Positions 1-7,416 of a DNA stretch of 32,455 nt are shown here, piece by piece. The position numbers and the translations under genes were made by a program. Origin of the DNA: an uncultured bacterium (GTDB lineage: Bacteria; Actinomycetota; Coriobacteriia; Coriobacteriales; Eggerthellaceae); contig CAJMPP010000026.1 of assembly GCA_905215325.1 (NCBI GenBank), positions 1 to 32,455 on the forward strand. The letters run 5' to 3'. Each line of letters starts with the position of its first letter. Position 1 is the stretch's first letter. Under the pieces are notes generated by a model. The model did not search any database. It worked only from the letters and a program-made list of their open reading frames with translations, and had not been told where the DNA came from.

Positions 1-71
1 AACTGCAATCGTACGCCAAAGCGCTTGGAGTCGCCCCCAAAGTAAGGAAGTACACGGAGGTGCTGCTATGA
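1..71 (+). CDS. C-terminal end of AbiEi-type antitoxin (partial)
   Basis: The reading frame enters from the left edge (first full codon at base 3) and ends in TGA at 69-71. The visible tail, about 22 residues, contains YAKALGVAPKVRKYTEVLL, which matches my memory of the conserved C terminus of type IV AbiEi antitoxin/transcriptional repressor proteins. Its stop overlaps the ATG of the next frame (ATGA), the usual coupling of abiEi to abiEii. The rest of the gene lies outside the window, so function cannot be judged. The call depends mainly on the combination of this tail with the AbiEii-like start that follows. Confidence 0.55.
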   Translation, partial: LQSYAKALGVAPKVRKYTEVLL

Positions 72-217
72 ACACGAGAAATGCGATGCAGCTCAAAGCG
101 CTTATCAATAACAAGGCGAAGGCAGCACACGTGTCTAAACATTCATATGCGGCCGATATCACGTTTCAGGAAACGCTTGATGCCGTTCGCGACCTTACAT
201 CAGTTGTCTTTACGTAA
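68..217 (+). pseudogene. AbiEii-type nucleotidyltransferase toxin remnant (49 codons, internally deleted)
   Basis: An ATG overlapping the upstream stop and preceded by a GGAGGTGC ribosome site opens a 49-codon frame. Residues 1-23 (MNTRNAMQLKALINNKAKAA and following) look like the N terminus of AbiEii/AbiGii nucleotidyltransferase toxins, which normally run to about 250-300 residues. From about residue 25 the sequence changes abruptly to a segment (YAADITFQETLDAVRDL) of the sort seen near the C terminus of the same family. The whole catalytic core, including the GS(x)xxD nucleotidyltransferase motif, is absent. I infer an in-frame deletion that removed the toxin's active part and left start and tail. 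It is probably inactive; an alternative is a chance small ORF. Confidence 0.55.
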
Positions 218-268
218 TGGCAGCTGCATTCGCTGAATCTTGTAGTTACACACGTAAGGAGGGTGCTT

Positions 269-577
269 GTGTCGATTTGCGCTTCCGTTGAGGAGATGAC
301 GAATGCAGCTGCATTCGTCGAAACGATTCTGGCTGCTCAGGAGCCTGTTTTCGTTATGAAAGACGGGCGAGAGGCGATTGTATCCATGTCTCCGGAAGCA
401 TACGAGAGCTTGCTTCGAAAAGCGACCCGCGCCCGCCTATATGATGTCGTCGATTGCGGATTGAACGACGTGCAAACCGGTCGAACGGCAAACGCGAAGA
501 GCGTCACCGCAAACCTACGAGCGGCATACTCCGATCAGCTCTTGCCAACGCCCACCTACTTAAAACCACCGGCATAA
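269..577 (+). CDS. Phd/YefM-family antitoxin, no toxin partner visible
   Basis: A 102-residue protein beginning at GTG 269, six bases after an AAGGAGG ribosome site at 256-262; a GTG at 263 is too close to that site. The stretch FVMKDGREAIVSMSPEAYESL near residues 30-50 is the typical Phd/YefM dimerisation and DNA-binding fold signature (a 'repurposed' prevent-host-death pattern: ...v.v.knGkp.avlvs.e.Y..L). In complete modules a RelE/YoeB/Doc-type toxin follows immediately. Here only 31 bases separate it from the convergent DUF3800 gene, so the toxin is missing. It may be a solitary antitoxin, an anti-addiction remnant or a stand-alone autoregulator. The C-terminal 35 residues are low in recognisable features. 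Confidence 0.75.
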   Translation: MSICASVEEMTNAAAFVETILAAQEPVFVMKDGREAIVSMSPEAYESLLRKATRARLYDVVDCGLNDVQTGRTANAKSVTANLRAAYSDQLLPTPTYLKPPA

Positions 578-608
578 CCACTGGCATAACCGCCAAAGGC
601 GCAGAGCA

Positions 609-1283
609 TTAGCTAAGCCGTTTACGTTTGATCGCTTTCATGTAGTTGTTCTTAAACGCATGGGCGTTGCCGAACATTTTTATATCGGTGCGCGTCGCTT
701 CCTTGTTGCGGTATTTTTCCGCCGTTAGCTCAAGTGTGCACAGCATGTCAGCGGCTTGCGCGAGCATGAAATCAGCAGCATTGGTTTTGCGGAATAAAAC
801 GCTTTCCTTTGAGAGCGCGTATTCGACGGCGCCGCGCAGCGCGTGCGCAACGATTTCCTGCCCGTTGTCGTAGTAGATTTTCACCTTATCGTACGACTGG
901 AAAAACTCTAGGTTGTCGAAGAGCAGGGTAATGATGTCGCGCTTCATTTTCGTGGCAAGCTGGGTGCTGTCGCCAACTTCTTTACGCTTATACAAGAACG
1001 TCTGATATGTGATGGGGAGTTTTTGGACGTCCATGAAGAATAATGTGAAGTACGATTTTCGAGTCTTGAAATCCATATGTTCATAGTCATCATGGCCGGT
1101 CAGGATAGGACCAGCGTGAAAGGGGACATCCGCGAAACCACGAATCGCAAGGCCTCTCTTGTGTTCATACAATTGTTCTTCGATGCTGAGCGACTGATCA
1201 TGGAAGACGAGAGTAAGTACGTAATATTTCGAATGGCCATCCTGGCCACCGGATTCGTCGACAAAGATGCTGATTTCGCTCAA
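609..1283 (-). CDS. DUF3800 domain protein
   Basis: A 224-residue protein with the hallmarks of DUF3800: IFVDESGG at residues 6-13, a mid-protein YYDNGQE, and a C-terminal acidic helix ADFMLAQAADMLC. The family has an RNase-H-like arrangement of acidic residues and is common in phage, plasmid and defence contexts, but its biochemical role is not settled. The start is TTG at 1283, chosen because an AGGAGGGG ribosome site sits four bases upstream and the DESG strand begins right after it. The gene sits in a lower-GC stretch next to toxin-antitoxin debris, which suggests acquisition by transfer. No partner gene is adjacent on the same strand. Confidence 0.8.
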   Translation of the reverse strand: MSEISIFVDESGGQDGHSKYYVLTLVFHDQSLSIEEQLYEHKRGLAIRGFADVPFHAGPILTGHDDYEHMDFKTRKSYFTLFFMDVQKLPITYQTFLYKRKEVGDSTQLATKMKRDIITLLFDNLEFFQSYDKVKIYYDNGQEIVAHALRGAVEYALSKESVLFRKTNAADFMLAQAADMLCTLELTAEKYRNKEATRTDIKMFGNAHAFKNNYMKAIKRKRLS

Positions 1284-1300
1284 TACCCCTCCTAAATATA

Positions 1301-1326
1301 AAAAATGCGGGAGGACGCCCCCCCGC
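1301..1326 (-). terminator. Rho-independent terminator of the polymerase/YolD-like operon
   Basis: On the minus strand an 8-bp GC stem (1319-1326 with 1307-1314, one G-U pair, four-base loop) is followed directly by ATTTTTTAT. It lies downstream of the YolD-like gene and just upstream of the DUF3800 ribosome site, so it separates the two transcription units. Confidence 0.7.
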
Positions 1327-1454
1327 TACTTGGAGGAAACATCAAGCGATGTCTCCGATATCTTTTTACCATGCCAGCCATGCTCTTGTCTAGGCTGTTT
1401 CGAAGATTCACGTGCACTGCATTTAATCATGGAGGGCAACGTAGCTTGTGAGTC

Positions 1455-1808
1455 CTAGACGTTTCGTTCGTGTCGTAGCCCTTCTCTGATTGATCCGAGC
1501 ACTTCATCGTGTTGGTATCTCAGGGATGTTTCCTCGGCTTGCGCGTCGGCGGCATCAAGTGCTTCCTCGACGTTGCCGTTTTCTACTTCGGCAATCACCT
1601 CTTCGTAGCCTTTTAGCGCTGCGAAGGGCATGAACTGGCTGCCACGGTCGGGCGAGGGGACCGATACGCGCACGCCGTCGGCCGCTACGCGTTGCGCTAT
1701 GCGGTCGAGCACCTGCGCGCGGTATTCGCGCTCGTCGGCCGACAGTCCCGGCCACGCGTCTGGCGTGGGCAGGCCGGCGGCTATGCGTGCCTGATCAGGG
1801 CTAAGCAC
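1455..1808 (-). CDS. YolD-like protein, partner of Y-family polymerase
   Basis: A 117-residue protein starting at GTG 1808, overlapping the polymerase stop by eight bases, so the two are translationally coupled. The segment DRGSQFMPFAALKGYEEVI around residues 54-72 resembles the RG...PFaAL core of YolD-like proteins, which in Bacillus and relatives are encoded directly after UvrX/UmuC-type polymerases and are thought to play a UmuD-like accessory role. The rest is acidic and helical with no other motif. The call is based on that short motif plus operon position; it could instead be an unnamed polymerase-linked protein. It would be expressed with the polymerase under the SOS box. Confidence 0.6.
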   Translation of the reverse strand: MLSPDQARIAAGLPTPDAWPGLSADEREYRAQVLDRIAQRVAADGVRVSVPSPDRGSQFMPFAALKGYEEVIAEVENGNVEEALDAADAQAEETSLRYQHDEVLGSIREGLRHERNV

Positions 1809-3117
1809 GATGCCCGCCTACCTGGTTGTTGCGCTCCATGGCGTTCGCCTCCTCCTTCAAGCTTGTGGCTTTCAGCAGCGCGTTCGCGCCGAAGCGCTTG
1901 CGCACATCCACCATGGCCCGCGACAAGGCGGCTTGCTTGCGCTCGTTCGCGGCGTCGTCGAACAGCGTGGGCTGCACCTTATCGACGGGCATCAGGTCCG
2001 CCAGCGCTATGTTCACGCGACGGATGGAAAGCCCCGGCGTTACGCGGGCGCGGTAGATTTCCAACACGGCGTCGGTCAGCGCGTCCGCGGCGTTGGTGGG
2101 CTTGGGCAGCTTCGCCGACCCGCCCGCGCCGGCGGCCGCGGCGCCGAGCGGCCCGCACTTCTCCCACGATTGGTGGGGGAAGTTGCTGGCCGAATACCCC
2201 ACGTACACGCTTACCACCTGGGCGCATAGGCCTTTCTCCACCAGCTCGAGCGCGCTGCCCAGCACCATCTCGCGCAGCAGCGTTTCCACCTCGCGGCAGC
2301 TGTAGTCGCGCATGAGCACCTGCCCGTTGGTCAGCGAATGGGCGCGCGGGCGGTAGCTGCGCGCCTGCTCGACGGTGCACGCCTCCAGGCCCCACGCGTG
2401 GTCGATAAGGTATTCGGCGTTTTTGCCGAACTCGCGGCGCAGCACCTTGGGGTTGACGGCGCAAACCCCCGCAAGGTCGTGCGCGCCGTGCTTGGCCAGG
2501 CGGCGGGCGATGCCCGGCCCGATGCCCCAGATGTCGGTGATCGGGCGGTGGAACCAGATCTCGCGCTTGAACGATTCGTCGTCAAGCTGCCCGACGCCGT
2601 CGCTGGCGTGCTTTGCGCAAATGTCGAGCGCTACCTTCGCCTGGAACATGTTCGGCCCGATACCGGCCGTGGCGGTGACGTCCGAAACCTCGAAGGCGCG
2701 CCGCATCAGGCGTTTTGCGAACGTGCGCGCGTCGGTGCGGTAGAGGCGCAGGTAGGGCGCGGCGTCGATGAAGCACTCGTCGATGGAGTACACCTGCAGG
2801 TCCTGTGGGCTGACAAGCTCAAGGTAGCTGCCCACGATTTCGCCGCTGACCTGCATGTATCGTTTCATGCGGGGGACAGCGGTCAGGTACTCGATGCCCG
2901 GCGGGATGTCGCGCACGCGGCAGCGGTTGCGCACGCCGGCGGCCTTCATGGCCGGCGTGATGGCAAGGCAGATGGTGTTTGCGGAACGGTCGGGGTCGGC
3001 CACCACCAGGTTGGTGGTGAACGGGTCAAGGCCGCGATCGGCGCATTCCACGCTGGCGTAGAACGACTTCAAGTCGATGCATATAACGCAACCCGAGGTT
3101 TTGCGCAAATCCGTCAC
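1801..3117 (-). CDS. Y-family (UmuC/DinB-type) translesion DNA polymerase
   Basis: An error-prone polymerase of 438 residues. The catalytic palm motifs are present: CVICIDLKSFYASVE near the N terminus (first catalytic Asp) and YSIDECFID (second Asp-Glu pair), followed by helix-hairpin-helix thumb motifs (ITDIWGIGPGIARRL) and a little-finger domain. The frame is open back to TTG 3159, but I prefer GTG 3117: an AAAGGA ribosome site precedes it, and it gives the usual short lead-in before the first Asp. The upstream start would place the coding region inside the SOS box. It resembles UvrX/UmuC-like mobile-element and chromosomal polymerases rather than classical DinB. Regulation by LexA is likely from the palindrome at 3159-3182. 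The YolD-like gene follows in the same operon. Confidence 0.88.
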   Translation of the reverse strand: MTDLRKTSGCVICIDLKSFYASVECADRGLDPFTTNLVVADPDRSANTICLAITPAMKAAGVRNRCRVRDIPPGIEYLTAVPRMKRYMQVSGEIVGSYLELVSPQDLQVYSIDECFIDAAPYLRLYRTDARTFAKRLMRRAFEVSDVTATAGIGPNMFQAKVALDICAKHASDGVGQLDDESFKREIWFHRPITDIWGIGPGIARRLAKHGAHDLAGVCAVNPKVLRREFGKNAEYLIDHAWGLEACTVEQARSYRPRAHSLTNGQVLMRDYSCREVETLLREMVLGSALELVEKGLCAQVVSVYVGYSASNFPHQSWEKCGPLGAAAAGAGGSAKLPKPTNAADALTDAVLEIYRARVTPGLSIRRVNIALADLMPVDKVQPTLFDDAANERKQAALSRAMVDVRKRFGANALLKATSLKEEANAMERNNQVGGHRA

Positions 3118-3158
3118 CCGCCAATCCTTTCCGTTTCTCCATCGTTTGTTCGCTAGCA

Positions 3159-3182
3159 ATTATCGAACGCGCGTTCGATAAT
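3159..3182. promoter_or_regulatory. SOS (LexA) box shared by divergent genes
   Basis: A perfect 24-bp palindrome whose core is CGAACGCGCGTTCG. This fits the actinobacterial LexA consensus CGAAC-N4-GTTCG. It lies between the Y-family polymerase (minus) and the small protein at 3237 (plus), so one operator probably controls both directions. Confidence 0.85.
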
Positions 3183-3236
3183 ACCATAGCGATGGATTTT
3201 ATGACGAAAGACGGCGAAAGACGAGGCGTGCACAAA

Positions 3237-3524
3237 ATGTACGTCAACGTCGTGCTGCACGTGAACGACGAGGGGCGTATCGACCCGCTGGCGGTCATAT
3301 GGCCTGATGGGCGCACGTTTCGCATCGACGAGGTGCTTTACCGCGGGGAGCCGGGGCAAATGCAGAAGGGGGCGAAAACGTCGCGTTTCCGCATCCGTTT
3401 CGGGCGGAAGGAAACCAACCTATACCTGGAGCGCCGACAAGGCTCGCCGGCGCTCGGCACCCCCGATGTCGACCGCTGGTGGGTCAACGCCATCGACAAC
3501 ACTCCGACTAAGCCTAGCTGTTAG
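3237..3524 (+). CDS. Small SOS-linked protein of unknown function, divergent from polymerase
   Basis: A 95-residue protein beginning MYVNVVLHVNDEGRI. ATG 3237 is chosen because a GAGG ribosome site lies ten bases upstream and relatives I recall begin at this MYV; the frame is also open to ATG 3192, 10 bases after the SOS box, where no ribosome site is seen. The pattern is beta-rich: an LAVIWPDGRTFRIDEVL core, then TSRFRIRFGRKETNLYLE and a terminal RWWVNAID. Short proteins of this pattern (hydrophobic strands, WPDGR..IDrVL, ...RETyLf.e...WfV) occur beside dinB/umuC-type polymerases in Clostridia and Coriobacteriia. I know of no demonstrated function. The shared LexA box predicts DNA-damage induction together with the polymerase. 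Confidence 0.65.
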   Translation: MYVNVVLHVNDEGRIDPLAVIWPDGRTFRIDEVLYRGEPGQMQKGAKTSRFRIRFGRKETNLYLERRQGSPALGTPDVDRWWVNAIDNTPTKPSC

Positions 3525-3672
3525 GGGGATGGGGGTGTGCTTGCGACAGGGTGGCCGGCAGCCCGCGGCGCACGGCGCAGGAGGTGAAACAAGATGCTTT
3601 TAGCAGCAGGGCAACCGGTATCCTATAGTGTGTGGTCGCCGCGGGGCGGCGGCTTCGGCGGGAGGTCGGGCT

Positions 3673-4878
3673 CTACTCAAGCAGCCAGTCGATCACGTTG
3701 CGCTTCTTCACGCCGTCGTAATCGGCGGTTCCGAAGATCGTGTCAAGAGTGAGCAGGATTTTGGGGTAGTTGTCGCGCACCGCCGCGAACGGCGCAAGCT
3801 CCCGCTTCAGCGTGGACTCCTCAAGCGTCGTCGCCGAAACCTGGAAGTACTGCGTATCATCGGGTTTGATGGCAACGAAGTCGATCTCGCCGTTTTCGAT
3901 ATCGCCGACGTACACGTCATATCCTCGACGGAGCAGCTCCAAATACACGACGTTTTCCAGGATGTGCCCGATATCGCTGTCGCTTGTTTTCACCAATGCA
4001 TTGCGTAACCCCAGGTCAACAGCATAGTATTTGCAATTTGTGGAAAGAAGCTGCCTTCCTTTGACGTTGTAACGAGGTGCCGCGTACAGCGTCAGGCTGT
4101 CGGTGAGCCCTTTGATGTACTTCGACACGGTTTTCTGATCGACCTTATTGCCCGAAGACGTCAACGTATCGGCGATTTTCTTGTGCGACACCTTGCTGCC
4201 TATGTTATGCAGCAAAAACTTCGTGATATTGAGAAGCGTCGACACGTCGGAAACGCGCAGCCTGTCCACCACGTCGCGCACGATGATGGTGTCGTAAAGG
4301 CTGCGCACATATTCCTTCGCCTTTTGCTCATCGATCTGCGTTTCGGCGATAAACGGAAACGAGCCCGAGGTGATGTACTCGTTGAACAGCATATCGCGGC
4401 TCTTTTCGGCATTGCCCTCCGCCGAGCAAAACTCCTTGAACGACAGCGGCAACATCTTGAGCTCGATATAACGGCCGGAAAGAAGCGTGGCAAGCTCGCC
4501 CGACATAAAATAGGCGTTTGACCCCGTGATATAGACGTCGACATTGTCCTTTATAAATAGTCCGTCGACCGCTTTCTCGTAGTGATCGACATGCTGGATT
4601 TCGTCAAGGAACACGTAGGTTGTTTTGCCGGGCGCCAGCCTTGCGTTTACGTAATCGTAGAGTTCCCGATAAGACGTCAGGTCCTCGTATTCAAGCTCTT
4701 CGAAGTTGATGGCGATGATTTGGTCCGCCGTAACGCCGTGCTGCATAAGGTGATTGCGGTAGATCTCGAAGAGTTTCGACTTGCCGCAGCGGCGCACGCC
4801 CGACACGACCTTGATGACATGCTTGTCTTTCCAGGAAAGCAACCACTCAAGATATCGATCCCTAGCAATAAGCTGCAT
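3673..4878 (-). CDS. AAA ATPase with DUF4143 C-terminal domain (copy 1)
   Basis: A 401-residue P-loop ATPase. Walker A is GVRRCGKS (about residues 27-34), Walker B YVFLDEIQ, and the sensor-like ITGSNA follows, all typical of the AAA_14/DUF4143 pair. The C-terminal domain has ENVVYLELLRRGYDVYVGD and GEIDFVA, the arrangement of a PD-(D/E)XK-like nuclease fold in which catalytic acidic residues are partly kept. These proteins are abundant, strain-variable and functionally uncharacterised; roles in defence or mobile-element maintenance have been proposed. ATG 4878 is the only plausible start before Walker A. A second, distantly related member lies at 21766-23076. Downstream (3525-3672) there is no clear terminator. 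Confidence 0.85.
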   Translation of the reverse strand: MQLIARDRYLEWLLSWKDKHVIKVVSGVRRCGKSKLFEIYRNHLMQHGVTADQIIAINFEELEYEDLTSYRELYDYVNARLAPGKTTYVFLDEIQHVDHYEKAVDGLFIKDNVDVYITGSNAYFMSGELATLLSGRYIELKMLPLSFKEFCSAEGNAEKSRDMLFNEYITSGSFPFIAETQIDEQKAKEYVRSLYDTIIVRDVVDRLRVSDVSTLLNITKFLLHNIGSKVSHKKIADTLTSSGNKVDQKTVSKYIKGLTDSLTLYAAPRYNVKGRQLLSTNCKYYAVDLGLRNALVKTSDSDIGHILENVVYLELLRRGYDVYVGDIENGEIDFVAIKPDDTQYFQVSATTLEESTLKRELAPFAAVRDNYPKILLTLDTIFGTADYDGVKKRNVIDWLLE

Positions 4879-4941
4879 GCCTCACGCCCCCTTGTTGCCG
4901 ATTCGCGTCGCATTCCGCATTTGGTGATAACTGATATATGG

Positions 4942-5032
4942 ATTATAGTCCGCAAAATGTGACATTTCCCGTAAAAATGGATTTCAATCCATTTTCATCG
5001 GGGATTCCGGCATTTTATGGAATGTATTCCAT
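4942..5032 (-). promoter_or_regulatory. Promoter and inverted-repeat operator block upstream of ATPase copy 1
   Basis: On the minus strand TATAAT lies at 4947-4942, about 65 bases before the ATPase start. Two near-identical palindromes stand upstream: 4974-4983/4986-4995 (ten-base arms around TC) and 5017-5023/5026-5032 (ATGGAAT-GT-ATTCCAT). Their common form ATGGAnT-N2-AnTCCAT, spaced about 40 bases, suggests two operator sites for a dimeric repressor. A related, more degenerate pair stands before the nucleotidase at 7421-7477. The -35 element is not obvious. The 4879-5291 stretch holds no gene apart from these sites and the decayed repeat. Confidence 0.5.
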
Positions 5033-5126
5033 TTCTATAGTTTCAGCCTGCGGAATCGTGAGCTCCGGCGAAGGGGGCGACGCGAAAAGCAGACCAAACC
5101 GGGAACGCAGAAGCATGAGAACGAAA

Positions 5127-5157
5127 GCGGGTCGAAGGGGGAGCGTCTTCGACCCGC
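5127..5157 (-). terminator. Orphan terminator hairpin of repeat copy 1
   Basis: A perfect 11-bp stem (5127-5137 with 5147-5157, nine-base loop); on the minus strand TTTCGTTCTC follows. It is the counterpart of the terminator at 7552-7581. A G-C pair in this copy is an A-T pair in the other (GGGTCGAAG against GAGTCGAAG, with matching changes in the other arm), so the pairing has been kept. It now follows the nucleotidase and the dead deformylase tail. Confidence 0.65.
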
Positions 5158-5163
5158 AAGCGC

Positions 5164-5240
5164 TTAGATGAACTTGCCTTGCCGCGGTCGGTTGTGCGCG
5201 GCATCGGCTGTGCGGTCTGTTCTCGGAAATCGCTCATACG
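5164..5240 (-). pseudogene. Remnant of the 3' end of a deformylase-like gene
   Basis: Read on the minus strand, this stretch ends GGCAAGTTCATCTAA, the same ending as the deformylase-like gene at 7589. Further upstream the translations line up as SDFR..AQ.......DRGK against GDFRGWVAQ.......DHGK, with one base lost near the end that shifts the frame. About 25 codons survive; the rest of the gene is absent, replaced by the nucleotidase 3' end. It is not expected to be expressed. Confidence 0.65.
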
Positions 5241-5291
5241 GAGAACCCTAACTTGCCGTTTTCCGGCTTTAACCTGCGGCCTTGTCATCGA

Positions 5292-7301
5292 TTATGCGCG
5301 TTCGTCCTTGGCTTCTGCGTGGGTGGTGGCGAAAGCGGCTGCTCCGATTGCCGCCGCTGCGGCAACGGCTGCAGAGGCTGCCTTCAAGGCGCCGTCATCG
5401 CCGGTCGGGGCAAGGGGTTTGGGGTCGCCAGCGTCGTTCGCCGGAGGCTGCGTTTCAGGCTGCTCGGGTTCGGGCTTCGGCTTGGGATCGGGCTTGGGGT
5501 CGGGGTCCGGATCTGGGTCGGGCCCAACTTGCGTCGCGATACGCCCCTGACCTGCGTCGTTCGCGTATTGCTGCCCGATAACGCCGCGCAGGTTCAGCTG
5601 CACGTATTCCATGAGCGCATCGTTGTCCAAGCCTAGCAGCGTGACCGGGTTCTTGCACAGCATGCTGTAGGAACCGCCGCCTTCCACCAGGTAGTACGAG
5701 TGGCACACCAGCGTATACGCCGCTTGCGGGTCGATGGCCTTTCCGTGCAGCGCCGCCCGGCGCACACGACGTTCCTTCGTGTCGTCTATGCCGACGAACG
5801 TGCTGCCCGAGCGCAAAACGGGCGAGTCGATGTCGGTGCGGATGACGAACTCCAACCCCTCGGAAACTTGCAGGAAGTCGCCATTGGGCTCGGGCAGGCT
5901 GCTCGCCGAGAGCTCAAGCGCATCAAGCAGGTCCTGGCCCGAAACGCTGGTGTAGCACAGCTGGTTGTTGAAGGGGTTCACGTTGATGAGGTCGCCCTTC
6001 GTCACGTTGCCGTGGTTCAGGTTCGCGCGAACGCCGCCGCCGTTGACGAACGCGATGTCGGCCATGACGCCCGCGTTCGTCGCATAATAAAGGTACGCGT
6101 CGCACACGAAGTCGCCAAGGTTCGTTTCGTGCGCCCGTACGGCCCAGGTGTAGTCGTCGTCTTCGAACGCGTACAGGTCCACCTCGGATTTGCCGATCAC
6201 GGTTCCCGTTTGAGCCTCGACGTCCGCAACCTTCTTGTTGATGGCATCCTGCACGTTGGCATCGCGCCCGAACGTCGCCTCCTGCACGTATGCGGGATCG
6301 CCGCTTTTGCGGGCCTCGCGCAAAAGCGTGGCCTCGAAGGCGGGCGTGCTGGCGGAGATGGTGCCGCTGTTCGGATTGATAACGACCTGACCCACGCTGG
6401 AGAACTGCGTGCCCGTTTGCGTGATGATGACGTTTTTGCCCTCGGCATCTTGTATGACCTGCACATATTCCTGATGCGAATGGCCATCGATGATCACGTC
6501 GATACCGCGGCAGCGCTTCGCCATCGCGTCGGAGCGCCAGATGTCGGGCGACCCGTCCTGGCCAAGGTGCGCCAGCAGCACAACGTAATCGGCGCCCGCC
6601 GCGCGCGCCTGATCCGCGGCGTTTTGCACTGCCGCGGCAAGCGCTGCGCCGGTATCGTCCTCGCAAAAGCCGTACACGCACGTATGGTCGTCGTCGCTTC
6701 GCCAGAACGATTTCGGTGACGACGCCGTCAGCGTCGCCGGCGTGGTAACCCCCACGAACGCCACGCGCGCAGTGCCGCCGCCCGCAAGCGGATAGGCCTG
6801 AATGGCGTACGGAGCGAACATAAGCGTGGGTACCTCAGGTCGCTTGTCGGTGAAATTGCAGCTCAAGTACGTGGCGTTCGCGCTTCCCACCAGGTGGTTG
6901 AACTGCGGCATCCCATAGTCGAACTCGTGGTTCCCGGGAATCACGTAGTCATATCCCGTGGCGTTCATGATGTCGACGAGTGCCTGGCCCTGCGTCAGCG
7001 TGCCCATGACGTTGCCTTGCACGGCGTCGCCGGCATCCACGAGCGTGACGTTCCCATTGCCGAAAACGCCTTTGCGGTCGGCAACGTAGCTTGCCAGCGC
7101 CGAACACCCCAGCGGTGTCGCTCCCTTTTCATCGGCTTCGCCAACGGCGCAGTGGACGTCGTTGGTGTGCAGGATGACGATGGCGCTGCCCGCCTGCGCA
7201 TCGTCGGCGAACGCGCGACGCGGCAACCCGAACACAGCGCTGCCAAGAGCGAAGGCGGTTGCACCGGCAAGGAACTGGCGACGGGAAAGCTCGTTGCTCA
7301 T
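5292..7301 (-). CDS. Secreted, probably wall-anchored 5'-nucleotidase/metallophosphoesterase
   Basis: A 669-residue exported enzyme. ATG 7301 (GGAG site seven bases upstream) opens with MSNELSRRQFLAGATAFALG, a twin-arginine signal ending near AFA-DD. The metallophosphatase domain shows HTNDVH, DAGDAVQG, GNHEFDYG, LLAHLGQDG and DGHSHQEY, the full set of metal and phosphate ligands. The 5'-nucleotidase C-terminal domain follows (FVNGGGVRANL, NPFNNQL, YYLVEGGGSY). After a Pro-Asp-Lys rich spacer come LAPTGD, a 20-residue Ala-rich hydrophobic helix and a charged tail, a sortase sorting signal of the Coriobacteriia type. It probably releases phosphate and nucleosides from extracellular nucleotides at the cell surface. 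It lies between two diverged direct repeats. Confidence 0.9.
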   Translation of the reverse strand: MSNELSRRQFLAGATAFALGSAVFGLPRRAFADDAQAGSAIVILHTNDVHCAVGEADEKGATPLGCSALASYVADRKGVFGNGNVTLVDAGDAVQGNVMGTLTQGQALVDIMNATGYDYVIPGNHEFDYGMPQFNHLVGSANATYLSCNFTDKRPEVPTLMFAPYAIQAYPLAGGGTARVAFVGVTTPATLTASSPKSFWRSDDDHTCVYGFCEDDTGAALAAAVQNAADQARAAGADYVVLLAHLGQDGSPDIWRSDAMAKRCRGIDVIIDGHSHQEYVQVIQDAEGKNVIITQTGTQFSSVGQVVINPNSGTISASTPAFEATLLREARKSGDPAYVQEATFGRDANVQDAINKKVADVEAQTGTVIGKSEVDLYAFEDDDYTWAVRAHETNLGDFVCDAYLYYATNAGVMADIAFVNGGGVRANLNHGNVTKGDLINVNPFNNQLCYTSVSGQDLLDALELSASSLPEPNGDFLQVSEGLEFVIRTDIDSPVLRSGSTFVGIDDTKERRVRRAALHGKAIDPQAAYTLVCHSYYLVEGGGSYSMLCKNPVTLLGLDNDALMEYVQLNLRGVIGQQYANDAGQGRIATQVGPDPDPDPDPKPDPKPKPEPEQPETQPPANDAGDPKPLAPTGDDGALKAASAAVAAAAAIGAAAFATTHAEAKDERA

Positions 7302-7416
7302 AAGGATGCTCCAATCTGCGAAGAGGCCGAAGCGGGTAGACGCAAGAAGTAAACCAAATGACTTGTAACGCACGACCGTGATACGCGCGCACGATTCCGA
7401 AAAACTCACTGCTTTT

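Larger units (their letters stand above)
4970..5240. repeat. Diverged direct repeat, copy 1 (operator block, terminator, deformylase tail)
   Basis: This block matches 7417-7665 in order and spacing (offset about 2.42-2.45 kb): the ATGGATT/ATTCC inverted repeats, a stretch with GCAGCCTG/TCAGCCTG and AATCG, the hairpin with GTCGAAGGGGGAG, then AAGCGCTTAGATGAACTTGCC. The two copies frame the nucleotidase gene. Identity is moderate by eye, highest in the hairpin and deformylase tail. Confidence 0.7.

Noticed and set aside
3594..3752. A 52-codon frame after a very good AGGAGGTGAAAC ribosome site, running into the 3' end of ATPase copy 1
   Set aside because: After about 17 codons it is Arg/Ser/Gly-rich antisense of the ATPase gene and resembles nothing I know. 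It may be the beginning of a gene cut off by arrival of the ATPase, but evidence is only the ribosome site.
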